Below, one piece after another: positions 11,596-23,423 of a stretch of DNA of 64,000 bases. A model generated the notes under the pieces. It worked only from the letters and a program-made list of their open reading frames with translations, did no database searches and was not told where the DNA came from. Position 1 is the first letter of the stretch. Every line of letters begins with the position of its first letter. Source of the DNA: Myrica gale (Eukaryota; Streptophyta; Magnoliopsida; Fagales; Myricaceae); NCBI GenBank assembly GCA_963930655.1, contig OZ005606.1, positions 14,403,501-14,467,500 of the forward strand, read 5' to 3'. A program made the translations under genes and the position numbers.

Positions 11596-12993
11596 TAGGG
11601 CTGTTCAACCCCGGTGTAGGTGCCGGTTATATGCCGATTTTTAAAAAAATGTCACCTACACCTACACCGTTAAGGGCAAAAAACGGCCCTTAGCGGTGGC
11701 GGTTTCAGGTAATCCTACATTCATATTAAGCAATTTTTTTTTAACATATTACGCACATAGAAAATATAAACTCTACATTAATCCAATACAATCCAATCCA
11801 ATCCATTCATGGTTCATTTACAACTCTATCCAAAGACTTTTAATTTTATCTCTATTTCATTCCTCATTCGATATAAGAATTACAAGCCACAACTAAAAGA
11901 TGGAAGCATTGGTTCTCCTATAAGATGGAAGCAGGAACCACGGGTGCTTTTAGTTTTTCAATCAATTTTACTCGACTATTAAGACAACAATTACTACTAC
12001 AAGATTTACCAACAGACAGCAATTACTACACATAATAGATGGAAAGAGACGTCATGCAAATTTTATTTAGCAAACTAAGAGGGAATATATCATGGTGCTA
12101 TCACATTTAATTCATAGAATACACTAACAGAGCTCCAGCATTGATGAATCCATGATAGTGGGATTGGTGGTTGCATTAAGATAAACAGAAGACCCATTGC
12201 CACCACCAGAACTAAGTATCTCTTAGCAGGCTGCAAGGCAGGAGGAAAAGAACTAGTTTATCCTCAGTATTATTACCACTACAATTATTAAGAGAGCAGT
12301 TATGAGTAATGAAAGCGAAAAATTGAATATGGGAAAGATAAAGATGCAACAAAATTAGAGATACGAGGTCCTAGCAAGCAAAAATGAGTTTGAACAAGCA
12401 CCAAACAAGTCTAAGAAGAAGAAGGCATTAGCAAGAGAGGAGCAATGAGTCTGTCAGTGTTGGGGGAAGACATGCCAGGTTTAAGCTGACAGCGTTCAAG
12501 TAATGGAAAAAAAAAATTATTGATAGGACCTATGAGTCTGTCAGTGGAGGTGATGTCTGGAGTAAAGAAGTATGTACAACGAAAACAGAACAAAAAATAA
12601 GTGTTGTAGTATTTGAAGTGATATGATAAGGCTCCTCGTTAATTATCCTTTTACAGGCACCCAAAGGTACCAAAACCTCCTTCGTCGCATGGGGTTTCAA
12701 GAAAACTCGTCAAATGGTGGTGGTCGGCGAAGAGAGTTGTGCGTGAGAGGAAGGGGAGGTGCGGCAGGAGGTGGTCGACGAAGAGAAGAGGGGATTGGGG
12801 AGGGTTTCGGGAAAAATGGGGTGGGGGGAGGGAATCGGGAAAGAAGGGGGAGGGGGGAGGATAAACGACGTACGTCGTTTTTATTAAAAAAAAGGGAAAA
12901 CCCGGTTTCCCGGTCCCCGGGAACCGGGAATACCCCCGGGATTTCCCTGATACATGATCCCGGTGTCGATGCCGGTGGCACTGAACACCCCTA
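11596..12993. mobile_element. Non-autonomous hAT-type element, 1.4 kb, with an exon-like cargo
   Basis: Ends TAGGGCTGTTCA (left) and TAGGGGTGTTCA (inverted right), followed by CCGG-rich imperfect palindromes (CCGGTGTAGGTGCCGG; ACCGGGAA..CCCGGG). Flanking 8-mers TCAGTAGT (11588-11595) and TTAGTAGC (12994-13001) agree at 6 of 8 positions, consistent with an aged hAT target duplication. Its left 160 bp closely resembles the element at 39818-41147. No transposase is seen. Confidence 0.72.
12150..12230 (-). pseudogene. Exon-like fragment of a membrane protein gene inside the hAT element
   Basis: On the minus strand a good splice acceptor (CTCCTGCCTTGCAG, about 12231-12244) is followed by an open stretch PAKRYLVLVVAMGLLFILMQ and then PPIPLSW, a membrane-spanning segment. 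It diverges after that. The phrase reminds me of plant NO EXINE FORMATION 1 (NEF1)-like proteins, but that is from memory and tentative. One exon alone cannot function. Confidence 0.35.
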
Positions 12994-13001
12994 TTAGTAG
13001 C

Positions 13002-13393
13002 ATCGATGGGCCAAATGGCCAATCGATAAATTGAGGTTGAAATTGCTTCTTCTTTTTTTACGACGACGAGGATGAAAATTGTTGTTCGTATAATTTTTTT
13101 CCTGGACCTCACTGTAGGCTACCAGAGTCTCCTTTAAAAAAAATCAGTGCGCTCAAAAATTCTATAATACCCATTCAAATAAGAGGACTGGAAATAGTTC
13201 ACCAAAATACTGTCTTTTACGTACCTGGCCTATCGGCAGCCCGACCTGAATTGAAGTTCTCTTCCAGTTTCAGTCAATAACTAGGCATACTGATGATGCC
13301 TGAAAATCACCGGGGAAGAATAGTCGAGCAAGCATGTGCGAGCAAGACAAGTTGGTCACCCAAAGAAGGGTCTCCGATGATTAAGTTAGCAAG
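13002..13393. other. Short intergenic stretch
   Basis: No gene or repeat recognised. Confidence 0.4.
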
Positions 13394-13840
13394 TAGGGCT
13401 AAACAAAACCGGACGGGACCAGATTTGCGGTCCGGTTCAGTTTTTTTTAAGCTGGCGTTTGTTTACCGAAATTTTGGATAATATTTCCAAAATTTTGGGA
13501 ATCTTTTGAATGTTAAAGTTTATTGGGGTTTGTGAAAAGTTTGAAATGTATGTGTAAAATTTAAAAATTTTGAAGTGTGTTTATTTTGTTGGAAATTTTG
13601 GCCCTCCAAAATTTTAGGCAAACAACCATGTCCATAGTCTTTTTTAATACAAATTACAAACTTAAAAAGTTTAGTTTTAACTTAAACTAAAACTCTACAT
13701 TTTTATATGCCCCCTTCGAAATTAACCTAATTTTTTTAAAAAAAAATTAAAAATCTAAAAAATGAAAAAAAATGAAACCGGTCCGGACCATTGGATTTCA
13801 AATTCGAAAATCGGACCGAATTTCAGGTTGTTCAGCCCTA
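13394..13840. mobile_element. hAT-type MITE with a nested foldback
   Basis: Ends TAGGGCTAAACAAAACCGGA and, inverted, TAGGGCTGAACAACCTGAAA, with CCGGACCG-type subterminal motifs. Flanking 8-mers TTAGCAAG and TTAGACAA are only partly alike. A smaller foldback sits inside. Confidence 0.6.
13454..13627. mobile_element. Nested small foldback MITE
   Basis: Inverted ends GGCGTTTGTTTACCGAAATT (left) and, inverted from the right, GGTTGTTTGCCTAAAATTTT. Both continue to TTTGGA. It lies inside the hAT-type MITE at 13394-13840 and so inserted later. Confidence 0.6.
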
Positions 13841-14347
13841 TTAGACAAAGAGCTTTTAGTGAGTAAAGAAATCGTGAATAACGTATATGAGTTAAAAAGA
13901 AGGGTACCTTGTAGGAGTCAAATTGACATATCCCGCTTACCTTTTAGTCAACGGGTACTTTTCCTTGGTCTAGCAAGATGGCTAATTCGATTATGTTTAG
14001 AATAGACGGGCCGCGCAGGTATTTTCCAACAAGTCTTAGATGGGTCTATGGAGTATTCGTAGCCCATAAGACTTTGTTCTCCTTGTTTAGCCTTGTAATT
14101 GGGTCCCGCTCATCCAACGGGCCAAGTACATATTTTACTCTATCAGTATTCCCCCTCCCTTCGAGGGGGGATGGAAAGGGAGGCCAATGACATCAGGCTC
14201 CAAGGTACTTTCTGAAAACAACGGGCTTCAGCCTATTTTTTGGCCCATCAGGCGACTTGATCGGTTTCGTTGATTCTGAATCCTACGAAAAGAGAGCCAG
14301 GGGAGAAGAACCATTTCTCCTTCCCCAACTCTTTCTACTGTGTTACC
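13841..14347. other. Leader-like stretch before a gag-like pseudogene
   Basis: No gene assigned. Short open frames occur on the plus strand, and a small inverted repeat CCCCCTCCCTTCGAGGGGGG lies at 14152-14171. It may be untranslated retroelement sequence belonging to the pseudogene on its right. Confidence 0.35.
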
Positions 14348-16660
14348 ATGCCTCCGGCTGTCGATTGCAACCTAGAAGGGGAGGTTCCCGCCAAAACCTG
14401 TGTCCAAACACACTCATGTGACTCTGACCAAGCTAAGGATCAAGTTTGCGATTCTTGCCACTGTTCGCATGCGGTGTCTGCGGCCTACCAAGCGCGTCTT
14501 GTTTCCTCCTGAGGGGGAGGTGGGTTTATTGATGACGCTTTGCATGCAGTTGCTCGATTTCCCTTGAGCCAGTAGGTACATGAGCTTCTTTATGCTTTTT
14601 CTCTTGCTCCTAGTTAGTTGGCCCCAAATGGGTGGAGGTTGGCCATGAGTTTCTTCGCATAGAGGAAACACCTGTTCAATGATAAGTGTGTTGCTTCTTG
14701 GAAGGAGTTTATGTATTGCTACAAGATAGTGAAGTGCGAGGATGGAATTTACTTTTTTCAAACAAGGGGAAAAATGACAGTTTTTCATGGGCTTCCTTCT
14801 AACAACAGAGGATGGCGGTGCAAGTTTTTCTTCGTCTCCTAGGAAGGATGGGAGTATCCTCCTAGCAAGGAGTATCCCCTCGTGGTGGCTCGTGTTTGGG
14901 AAGTGCCTCTCGCTCCAAGTATTATTCCTCTTTATTTCGAGATTTTCGTACTAGATCATTCAATAGACGTGTGTCCAATTTAACTTTGCTTGTCAATTTG
15001 GGGTAGTTTGAGAGGAACCAAAACTAGACGGAGATGGGAAAGCCCGAGTTACTCCTGCTCTTAACATCATGCGCTAGTACATAAATAAGCTCTTGCCAGT
15101 TTCATCTCCCCCTTCCGGGGACAACACTGAGCTGTTATCAGGTACTTCCTATTCGTTATGATTTCCCGAGTGTTTGTCAATCAAACATCCCACATCTTGC
15201 TTGTTGTCACAAGGATCAAGGTGAAACGTTCCAAAAACGCTCTGCAATGTAAGGTGATGGCTGACACCTTGCCTATGATTAAATCTCAGCACATTGTTGC
15301 CCAAGCTACCCGTAACAAAACAAAGAAACGATTGCTGGCTAGGGTTGCCTCCCACAGTTCTTCTAAGTCTGTAGTTGCTCTGCTTTCTAAGTTGGTACCA
15401 ACTCCAACTACTGGTCCTGTTTCCCTTACTGAGGGGAGGGGGTAGCCTCCCTGATTCAAGCAGGGATGATGTTCAGGTTATCGAAGATATCCAGGAAACA
15501 ACTATTGTCCCTAGCAGTGATCCTCCCCAAACCGTGCTTAGGCCTATCAAGAAGAGGAAACTGGTCGATAAGGATGAAGACTTTTCCGCGCAATCTGTGG
15601 GCAATCATGGGGATTCTCAGCTAATCTTGAAGGCATCTCTTCCACCCCCTGAACCTCTTGAGGCTAACCCACAGGGTGTCTGTGATCTTCTTTCATAGTT
15701 GGTGCCTGACCCGCTAAAACGGTTGCACGATTTAGTGCCTTCTGCCTTGGTCGAGGGTGTCTTTGCTAACAATGTCGGAGCCGGTATTGCGGAGCTGCTC
15801 GTTATGCTATAATGGTAAGGGCCCTTTGATCTTGTCGAAATAAGTATTTTTGTTTTTGTTTGGTAACTTGTGCTACTGCTATCAAATGGTTGTGAATTTA
15901 CTATATTCTTGGGAGAGTTCACAAGCTGTTGAGGTACTCGTAGATGGGGTCCGTGATCTCTTTCGTAGTTGGAGCCTGACCCCCTAAAATGGTTGCGTGA
16001 CTTAGTGCCCCCTGCCTTGGCCGAAGGAGTCTTTGATGACAATATTAGAGTTGGCATTGCGGAGGCTGCTTGTCATGCTATAATGGTAAGGGCCTTTCGA
16101 TCTTATAGAAAAATAAGTATTTGTGTTTTTGTTTGTATTTTGTTTGGTAACTTGTGCTACTACGACCAGATGGTTGCGAATTTACTCCAGACTTGGGAGA
16201 GTTCACAAGTTGTTGAGGTACTCGTAGATGGGTTGAAAACTGAGCTTGCTCGTTTACGCGAGAAACAATTTGAAGATGCAATTTCCATAGAGGCAGTCAC
16301 GGCGGCTCGTGGTGAGGTGTGTGACCTGCGAACCAAGGTGAAAGATTTGACTGCCTCTGTGGCAGGCTGGGAAGCTTAGGCCATGGTAGACAAGTCAATC
16401 CAACAGAAATTGCAGGCAGATACTCGAGGCTCTAAGCTACTTCGCCTTACTACGGCGCGACAAAAGGCTGAAGTTGAGTTGGATGAGAAGTGTTGCCTGC
16501 ACACTGCATTGAAGGAGAGCACTGCCCAAAAGGTAATTCAACTTGAGCGAGAACTATCCTCAAAGGATGCACATGTTAAGGTGCTAGAAGGCCTTGTGCA
16601 GTCGGGCGAGGCCAAAGTAGTGTCTCTTCAGAAGGATGCTCATGTTAAGGTGCTGGAAAG
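14348..16660 (+). pseudogene. Gag-like pseudogene, 'putative gypsy type transposon' family
   Basis: Reads from ATG at 14348 in one frame through several stops. The core about 14560-14870 matches the plant 'putative gypsy type transposon' domain (the family Pfam calls Transposase_28): LAPNGWRLAMSFF, SWKEFMYCYKI, GIYFFQTRGKMTVFHGLPS, NNRGWRCKFFFVS. Most of the interrupting stops are TAG. One replaces the Gln expected in 'SQLAPN', which suggests CAG-to-TAG decay. Further right (15150-16660) is a charged region, then a leucine/charged coiled coil (ELARLREKQFEDA, KVKDLTASV, IQLERELSSKDAHVKVLE). Splice-like GTAAGG donors follow the repeated ATAATG at about 15812 and 16084. It ends abruptly where copia DNA begins near 16661. 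Such genes are retroelement-derived; this one is dead. Confidence 0.75.
15680..16233 (+). repeat. Tandem duplication (period about 270 bp) inside the gag-like pseudogene
   Basis: Two adjacent copies, about 15680-15951 and 15952-16233, each run from GTGATCT..TTCATAGTTGG through LVP-ALVEGVF, an apparent 5' splice site and a short intron to GAGGTACTCGTAGATGGG. Matching points at 15701 and 15971 give the period. The copies differ at many bases, so the duplication is old. Confidence 0.85.
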
Positions 16661-17115
16661 ATGCGCATGTTTGTTCTTCTCAAGAACTTGAGAATATGTT
16701 TAACCATTGTCTAGCATGCAGGGCTTTTTTGGCCTTATCTACTCATAAAGCTGACTACCTGAGACATATATGGCCTTATCTCTCTCTACTTGGAGAGATG
16801 AAATTACGCCTAAAGGGTAAAACCTTTCCTTGTCTTCCTGCAAACCATCCCTTGCCAGTATTAATCAATATAGTCCCAAAGACCTCATTTTTCGATTACC
16901 AATAACTTGGTTCCAAGAATGTGAAACACTTCCAAAGGTATTTGACTCATGACATCACTCTGACATCATTCCAATTGAGTAATATATTACTAACATAAAG
17001 AATCAGAAACAATATTAAACTCTCACTGACTCTCATGAGTTATGAACTCTTCAGACTATCAGTAGGTTCGATAATGTCACTATTCTATTGATCTTATCTG
17101 CCCTTTTTATTGTTT
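16661..17115 (-). pseudogene. Copia pol remnant, same family as 30620-31170
   Basis: Collinear with the decayed copia element further right (shared: TTCTCAAGAA..TTGAGAATATG, CTCTACTTGGAGAGATGAAATTA, CAAACCATCCCTTGCCAGT, TTCCAAGAATGTGAAACACTTCC). On the minus strand this corresponds to the reverse transcriptase/RNase H end of copia pol, with no open frame left. Its left end abuts the gag-like pseudogene directly. Confidence 0.7.
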
Positions 17116-18643
17116 CATAAAGATGTAGTTCAGACAAATTTTTGGACTTTCCCACAAAATTTTTTAGGTAAAATTCTTTAAATTTTCCAAACATCGCATT
17201 GGCATGTGTTTATTGGAAGTTTCTTTGGTCGTCAAATGGGTGGCTGGGGGATTTTGAACTAAATTTGTTCTAAGATTATTTAATTTCTTTGATTTCTCTT
17301 TTTTTCTTTTTCCTGAGTATTGTACAATTGCAAAAAATAGATGCTCACGTGTTTCAAAGATTTGTAGGGATGGCGGGAGAATCGTTGTTCCAGTAGGAGC
17401 TCACTTCGGCTATTTTCTAGAATTATAAATAATGGGTTGTTCCAATTGGAATGATCAGTAAGCTTGTGATTTTCGCTTCTCTGTTTTTTCTTCCGTAAAG
17501 CCTAAAAAAATATTCTGCTTGTGCCTGTGGGTGGGTGATGGAGAGGGAGAAAGGAGGGGGACAATTTCGTATTTTTCGCTTAAGGAGTGTCCCACGTGAT
17601 CCTCATGTGGGATGAAAAAATTGCACATAACTAAAAATCTGGGTGAGAGATTGAATTGTAACTGTAAACGTAAATTGAGGGGTGACTTGGAACGGATCAT
17701 AGTTTTAGAGGTTTTTGAGAATGAGGTACTAGTTTGAGGGGAAAAATTGTAATTAACCCAATTAACAAGTTTAAATCTAAAGTTATCCACTTTGTATCCC
17801 CTACCGTGTTAATGAGTCACATTTGAATAGTACAAAATGTGTCTCACAAAATAATTAAGCTCAATAATACTTGTGATTTGTCCATAATATGTGGTGGCCC
17901 CTTCAACGGTCACACAAACTCCAATATTTTGAATTGTTCTACCTATTTCATCCTCTTTTGTGTGAAACTTCATACTATTACGAACATATAGTTTGAATAA
18001 TCTAGCTTCATGATTTGGACCTCTAGACAGACATCAAATCCTTATTGAAAGTTGACGCTTTTCTGTATCATCAAAAATTTGAATATGTTTTTCTCACGAG
18101 GTCCATTTGATTAAGTATAATTATAAATTTTTATAAAATAAATAATTCAAAACTACTAATTAATGAGTAACATAACGCTTACATAATCACGAAAACCAAC
18201 CACAAAATTCATCCCTACGCATCCTATCAATGACATATTATGTGGGCCGAGTCTTAAGGTTTATTGCCTTTAGTCGATCCTTATGTATTCTATATAAACA
18301 ATAGAAACAAAAAAGCTTACCATTACAAGCATATTAATGGAACAATGAATTAAAGAGGAGTAAGATCATATACTTCCGAAATGAGACTCTCATCGCAATT
18401 AAAGAGTACATAACGATGCACTTGCATGATGCATGCCTTTGAATCGAGTCATATAGAAGAGATTGTCTGTATTGTCATCCCAAAATATCATTGTTGTCAC
18501 ATTGTATCTACCTATTTTAGACAGTTTGCTTGGTCAAAAAATTTCCGTCAGTTTATATAAAAATTGACCTTTTGTCCTCCTCCCTGCATGTTGTCTCTTT
18601 CTTTCCTGCTCCATAAGACACAAAAATACCAGGTAGACATAAT
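17116..18643. other. Intergenic stretch without a gene
   Basis: AT-rich DNA. A minus-strand open frame at 17455-17790 has no recognisable domain. No structured repeat was seen. Confidence 0.4.
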
Positions 18644-18658
18644 AAAAAACAGCGGCAC

Positions 18659-19716
18659 GCAATGAACTCAAACAAGAAAGAAGGAGAACACGTTCTCTCT
18701 CAAAACCAACCCTCTCTGTTTTCCCCCAAACCCCAGCACCCCTACGGAAGAGGGGGAGCTCCGGCTCCCTCATCCCCCTCCTCCTTTTTCGTTTTCCCCT
18801 CCTCCCTCCTCCTTTTTCGTTTTCCCCTCCTCCCTCCTCCTTCTTCCCTCTCCTCCTCTCTGGTGTGATTGGCCGGTGGGCTTGTTGGGTTGGTTTGTTT
18901 TGCAGGTCTCTTCCACGAAGCACACGACGGTTTCCTCCCCCTTTCGAAGAGCACGCGCCAGCTGGTTGGATTCAGCACGCCGAACTCTTTGAAACCCATC
19001 TTCTCCGGCGTCCGAGCGGTGACGGTAGCTGATCCACACGCCCCACCCGCGGTGCGTGGATCTGACGCGCGGTCGTTCGTAGCCGCGCGTGACCGCCACT
19101 CCGTCGCCGGAATCCAGATATTCTCCATCGAAAGGGCCTCTGTGGCTCCTGCCCTACATTTTCAGGTCTGGATTCCCTCCTCCGCCCTGCACGCGCCGCC
19201 GCCGCCACCACCGCCCTGCATGCGCCGCCGCCGGTCCAGTTCTGGCCTGATTCTCCCCGGTTCATGAGGAAATTTATGTTATTCTTTATGTTCCACATAA
19301 GCCCGTTTGGGCCAACCCCTAGGTTTAGGGCTTGTTTTATGTTACGCTTTCGTCCGTTTGGGCTAGCCTCAGTGTTTAAGGTTTGTTTAGGTTTAATTAC
19401 ATGTTCTTTTACTGTTTGTAATTGCAACTGAGATTGCAAATTTAGCGCTCTACTGGAGCCGGCTCGGCAACACTGTTGTCGGTGCTTCAGCGACAGTTCT
19501 TTCACGGTTTTTCGTGTTCCCTAGGACTCTCGGGTCCTCTCGCTTAGGACTTCGAGTCCGCCATCCCTGAGGATCTTTTGTCCTCTTTTAGAGCCACTTT
19601 AATGTTGGTCCCTCCACTGTCGCTTGTGACGCCCCTTTTGAGATATGTTCTTTATTTTCCTAGATTGTAATTTTTATTTGTGTATTTTTTTAATATATCA
19701 TCATGAGTTTCAAAAA
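18659..19716 (+). mobile_element. Poly(A)-tailed retroposon, LINE-like, with target duplication
   Basis: The segment ends TCATGAGTTTC plus a run of A and is bounded by a direct repeat AAAAAACAGCGGCAC (18644-18658 and 19717-19731). Together these are the mark of target-primed reverse transcription. The 5' half is far richer in G+C than the surroundings and has a C/T-rich tandem repeat (about 18774-18842). The 3' end, with TTAATATATCATCATGAGTTTC before the A tail, resembles plant L1-type LINE tails. No reverse transcriptase is encoded, so this is a truncated LINE, a non-autonomous relative or a retroposed transcript. The open frame 18869-19267 is Pro/Arg-rich without a domain and is not called. 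Confidence 0.8.
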
Positions 19717-19731
19717 AAAAAACAGCGGCAC

Positions 19732-21443
19732 TTGCAATTTCCTTCTATGCACACCCTCTGCAACGAATGAAGCCCCAAGGGTAAATCAGTTCCGGTTTCC
19801 TGGGACAACATTGCGTTGGCAAAAGTGGTCAATGAGGTCAAGATATTACTAATTAATAAGTCAAATTTAAGCTGCAGATCACATCGTTCGTCGGCGATAA
19901 TGATGCCAAATTGAATGATTAAAGACAATAACCAAACTTTTTTATTAATAGTTTTTTTGACTCATGCTAAGGTCTTCGATTATTTGGCCCACCTGTACCC
20001 GTGTAACGCGGTTCCTTTATCCTACTCTCTTTCTCTCTCTCTCTATATATCGTATGATAATCATTAGTACATTTATTATATGCACACGAGGGCATATATT
20101 CCGTATCCGGTATCCCAACAACGCGATTCACCTGCTAACTTTTGATTAATTAAAAATATTATTTTATCTTTTATTAAGAAAATCTAACCAAAAGGGATTA
20201 ACAATCATGCCACGGATTTGATGTTCTTTTTGTTTAACCCAATTTTGTCTACGTGCGAAATGATGCAGACCCACTATAATAGTAGATTACGATCATATAT
20301 TATAACAAATTGACATTTATTTTATGGGTCTCACAATTAGGCCCCCAGACAGGGTGTTCCCTACACGCATTCCTCGTAATCGAGGTCGAAGATTGTGTGG
20401 GTTTGGTCATATGGCCGTTCCCAATGATATAGTTCAGACAATATCTTTTGTCATTTGCTCCGCTTTTGTTACTTTAATGTGTTTTTTTAATGTTTGATTG
20501 TTTCTTGAGATAGGCAAAGATGAAAGCTTCAGAGCCTTGTGATAAAACAAATCACAAAACAACAAATTGAAACAACTGATCAAAAAATGGAATCTTTTTA
20601 GAGAAGGTTTCCTTCCAGAGTTTGAGGCCACAACGAATCTAAAACTAAATAGCCAGAGGCCCAAATGCTCCTATTCTTGTACCCGAAAAAGAGCTTCTTC
20701 TCATAATCATGAGCTGCTTCATCGTTCTAATGACTCTGTATCAATCGGTCCTAATTACTGTGGGTCGAGAAGAAAAAAAAATAGAATGAAAAAAAAAGAT
20801 AAATAATAACAAGAGACAAGAGATGTAAGTGGTTTGGTCTAGAAGACCTAGATACACTGTAAAAGTCTTCTATGACTGTATTTATTTTGTATTATAAGTC
20901 TATACAGATTACAAGTTGAAGGTCTCTATTTATAGAGACAATACAAAACATAATAGAAAAATATTTCTACATTTAAAATTTGAATCTTAATAACGATATT
21001 AAATATTTGATATCATGATAATCATAATATCATACCAAATCTTTAAGATTTAACGCATTACTAATCTAAAATTCTGAGTCATCTGGTGGGCTTAGTCCGT
21101 TTGTGTTCTTGCGAATTCTATTAAAATAATTTCTTTAAGTATTTTGCTCATTGCGTTTACTTCGTACTGTTTCAGTCAATTTTCGTTGAAGTTTAAATAC
21201 AAGTGTAATTTGTGACTCGTGCAAATACACCGCGGCCAACTATCTTCGGCCATTCTAGGTTTTTGTTTGGGCTATTCCATGCCAGGGAGTGAACAAATTC
21301 TTCGTTCTAATAACTGCTCACTTGTTGTAGCCTCATCTTAATTTCCGATTCATGTCACTCCCGATTCTTTCAAAAACTTTTTAGATGAAGTTTTATAATA
21401 TCCAGATTTTAGGAATTGACATTAATTATGTTGATCAGAAATG
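19732..21443. other. Intergenic stretch without a gene
   Basis: No coding gene recognised. A (CT)n microsatellite lies at about 20029-20045. A palindrome TCTATTTATAGAGA near 20925 sits in sequence that could be an old LTR promoter, but no partner LTR was found. Confidence 0.4.
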
Positions 21444-21451
21444 CATAGATA

Positions 21452-22966
21452 CAGTGGCGGATCCAGGATCCAATTTGAAGGGGTCTAACACATACGGCGA
21501 AATGACAAAAAACAAATTTCAACTTAATGTAAAAAGTGTCTTAGAGTTAAAATATCGAAAATTAAGGATTAAAAAACATCAAAAAATTTAAAATACACGT
21601 ACATACTATTTGCTAAGACTGAAAGTAGCAATTAGATCCTACTAATTTGTATCTTATATATATATAAGAAAATGTTAGTTTGAGCAGCAGGAACTCCACC
21701 GAAATGCATGAAAAATCCTACACAAACAAAAATCAGCTAAATAATTAATTCGGGATCTAAAAATATGAGTGGGTTTCTATTTATTTTCGAAAAAAATTTA
21801 AAAAAATTAGAAATTTCTAGGTAAAAACCTCTATAGCTCTAAGATATCCAAACCAATTCAATCACATCCTCCAACAATTTCACAACTCACAAAATTTCAA
21901 GCCCTAAAGCATTTTTAGCATACTAAATAAATTAATTTTTCTACTGAATTGTAGAGAGAGAATCTTGGATAGAGGGACATACTAGGGGTCGGAGGTCCAA
22001 CAATTTTCAAGTGTAAAATCTCGAGTATCCTGCAAAAATTGAAACCGTAAAAAATCTAAATAATGAGATTGAGAGAGAGCTGAGAGTCAAGGGGGATATA
22101 CACTAGAATTTTCAGTATCAAGTACTACAAAAATAGTATGGACAAAAATAACTGAGAAGTATTGCATTATAATTCCTATAATAAGTATGGAAAATTTATT
22201 GTTAACTATAAATTGCCCAAATTGTTCAATAAATTGCCAGTGTCCTATAGGCTACCAGGAGATTTACCATCGTTAGTATTCAACTGCAAAGATATTAATT
22301 AGGTTTGATCAAAGCACTAGTTGCCTCACAATGTCCAGTTAAGATGCAAATATCAAATTGTCAAATCTTCCACCCCAAAGAAAATATACTTTAAAAACTA
22401 AAAGAAAGAAGTAATAAACCAGGGGATTTACCATCGTTAGTATTCAACTGCAAAGACATTAATTAGGTTTGATCAAAGCACTAGTTGTCTCACAATGTCC
22501 AATTAAGATGCAAATATCAAATTGTCAAATCTTCCACTCCAAAGAAAATATACTTTAAAAACTAAAAGAAAGAAGTAATAAAGAGACAACATGTATAACT
22601 AAGATACACATATACTCATTTACAGGAAAAACAAAACCCAAAAGACTTGATTTCTCTAGCACCAGGTGGTCCAGGTCCACGTGGAAGGAGGTCCACATTT
22701 GCCAAGTAAAAATCATCTGACGATTTCTCTAGCACCTTTAACCGGCCGAGGCTACTAAAAGTAGAGGCAATCAATACACACTTAAAACCAGGCCCTACAA
22801 ACTTAAAACCAAGGTTGGCCTGGGCCTATGGGGATCCGATCCCCATAGGCCCATACCAACTTATAATAAAAAATAAAAAAAAATTAATTTTTTACAAGTA
22901 AATATTATTTTTGGCCAATCCAATGGGGGCGACCGCCTAGGGCCGCACCCCTTGGATCCGCCTCTG
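21452..22966. mobile_element. Non-autonomous hAT element, 1515 bp
   Basis: Left end CAGTGGCGGATCCAGG and inverted right end CAGAGGCGGATCCAAGG fit the hAT consensus. The flanking 8-mers CATAGATA (21444-21451) and CATAGACA (22967-22974) match at 7 of 8 positions, a near-exact hAT target duplication. No transposase is seen. The interior holds a recent tandem duplication. Confidence 0.9.
22254..22581. repeat. 164-bp tandem duplication within the hAT element
   Basis: Two direct copies, 22254-22417 and 22418-22581, run from ACCAGGRGATTTACCATCG to AAAGAAAGAAGTAATAAA. I count about five base differences, so the duplication is younger than most decay around it. Confidence 0.93.
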
Positions 22967-22974
22967 CATAGACA

Positions 22975-23404
22975 CAAAGTGGGTAAGGAACATTATCATC
23001 ATTTCAGTCTAGTTTGACGAAAAAATTTGGTAAAATGTACAAACTATAGAAGATTTATAGTTGAAAGTAATAACCAAAATATCTCTGACATCAATGTTAG
23101 AACCTCCAGTGAAAAGATCACAGCTCATATCATTCGAGATTCTATTAGAAGCAAACTAAATCAACAGAAACTCTCATGACCGCTGGCTTCTCTACAAGGA
23201 CAGAATCCCATCTATGGAAATCTGCAATATCTCCTCACATATAGAATTCCAAATATATAGTGTATGTTCTTATTTTGTTTTATTCTTTACTTTTGGTGTG
23301 TACAAAGACGCCCCTCTCTCTATTATTTATATTCAATATCAATGAATACCAAAATCACAAAAGGGTGATTATTCATTATTGTCTTACTGTCTTTATAAAA
23401 ATGC
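22975..23404. other. Short stretch between hAT and CACTA elements
   Basis: No gene or repeat recognised. Confidence 0.4.
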
Positions 23405-23423
23405 ACGCACTACAAAAAAGGGT

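Noticed and set aside
12623..13112. Overlapping Pro/Arg- and Gly-rich frames on both strands
   Set aside because: Produced by the purine/pyrimidine-rich and CCGG-rich right arm of a hAT-type element; no domain.
18869..19267. 132-residue plus-strand frame rich in Pro, Arg and Ala
   Set aside because: Low-complexity GC-rich part of the retroposon; no domain, and overlapping frames are open on the opposite strand too.
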